Shown here in pieces: positions 63,720 through 64,000 of a stretch of DNA of 64,000 bases. The notes under the pieces were generated by a model, which saw nothing but the letters and a program-made list of their open reading frames with translations, made no database searches and had not been told where the DNA came from. The position numbers were made by a program, and so were the translations under genes. This DNA comes from Jannaschia faecimaris (lineage in GTDB: Bacteria > Pseudomonadota > Alphaproteobacteria > Rhodobacterales > Rhodobacteraceae): the NCBI RefSeq assembly GCF_900107415.1, contig NZ_FNPX01000010.1, forward strand, positions 1 through 64,000, given 5' to 3'. Numbering within the stretch: position 1 is the first letter of the stretch; each line of letters starts with the position of its first letter.

Positions 63720-64000
63720 GCGCAAGCCTCTACGTGCCAATGGATAGGGTGACCTGGGTCGAACAGGGTGACGGACTGGCCATGCGCCTCGACCCGCTCC
63801 GGAAAATTCTGGGCCAGACCCTTGGACAGGGTGATCCGGTCCGCGTTCACCGGCAGGCCATAATGCGCGGGACCGTGGAGCGATGCAAATCCTTCGAGCC
63901 GGTCCAGCGCGGTCTCTTCCTCGAAGACATGCGCCAGCAGGGGCAGCGCGTGCGTCGCGGTGAAACACCCGGCGGAACAGCACGACGATTCCTTGGCGTG
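63716..64000 (-). CDS. pyrC: Dihydroorotase, class II (3' part; gene runs off the window)
   Basis: C-terminal 94 residues of the ring-closing enzyme of pyrimidine synthesis: [19 protein letters not shown], a longer [14 protein letters not shown] segment, and the end [15 protein letters not shown]. The E. coli PyrC C-terminus has the same layout. Directly coupled to pyrE. The N-terminus with the metal ligands lies outside the window. Confidence 0.9.
   Translation of the reverse strand, partial: HAKESSCCSAGCFTATHALPLLAHVFEEETALDRLEGFASLHGPAHYGLPVNADRITLSKGLAQNFPERVEAHGQSVTLFDPGHPIHWHVEACA

Noticed and set aside
1-64000. CRISPR arrays, tRNA or rRNA genes, IS elements
   Set aside because: No regularly spaced repeats, cloverleaf-like segments or transposase signatures were noticed; a tRNAscan or Infernal run was not possible.

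Overview
The window is a high-GC chromosomal segment of an alphaproteobacterium, most likely order Rhodobacterales (Roseobacter/Rhodobacter group). The evidence is a complete Rhodobacter-type gene transfer agent (GTA) head-tail cluster ending in cysE, a pyruvate dehydrogenase operon whose E1 beta subunit carries its own lipoyl domain, System I cytochrome c maturation genes, the order dnaB-alr-radA-cvpA-purF, and consensus CtrA boxes (TTAA-N7-TTAA). No tRNA, rRNA, IS element, integrase or CRISPR array was seen.

Layout. 0-11.1 kb, minus strand: DMT exporter, P-loop ATPase, metAA, hydrolase, ppk2 and TetR regulator; a FadL-like porin with an unusual repeated operator-like array; murI-ccmE-DMT; fabD-fabG-acpP. 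11.3-20.3 kb, plus strand: a cytochrome b561-YceI fusion, an endolysin/holin lysis pair of the GTA-release type, ccmF-ccmH, a DUF2087 gene, an enoyl-CoA hydratase, fabF and mltG. 20.5-34.3 kb, plus strand: GTA genes g1 to g15 without a gap, followed by cysE. 35.3-50.5 kb: central carbon metabolism (pdhABC, fda, pgk, two tandem gap genes, tkt) with ftsB, DUF808, NYN and Old Yellow Enzyme genes. 50.6-64 kb: zapA, an SDR, bioY, DUF1284, purF, cvpA, radA, an autotransporter-like outer membrane protein, a coiled-coil membrane protein, alr, a decayed gene, dnaB, pyrE and the 3' part of pyrC.

How it works together. The GTA cluster encodes terminase, portal, protease, capsid, connectors, tail tube, tape measure, hub, cell-wall peptidase and tip: a virus-like particle that packages host DNA. 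The endolysin/holin pair lies only 7 kb upstream of it, and the endolysin Shine-Dalgarno sequence is buried in a 13-bp stem. An intrinsic-terminator-like hairpin between g2 and g3 and a hairpin behind the capsid gene suggest post-initiation control of the particle genes. Two perfect CtrA boxes, plus a near match before the lysis genes, would link several genes to the CtrA regulon. In the sugar-phosphate block, palindromes close to GTTAGCGCTAAC lie upstream of fda, gap and gap2, consistent with one LacI-type (CceR-like) regulator, and gap2 also has a 15-bp perfect inverted repeat abutting its ribosome binding site.

Starts were chosen from ribosome binding sites, overlaps and remembered family lengths. 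Family names come from motif recognition, not from a database search.
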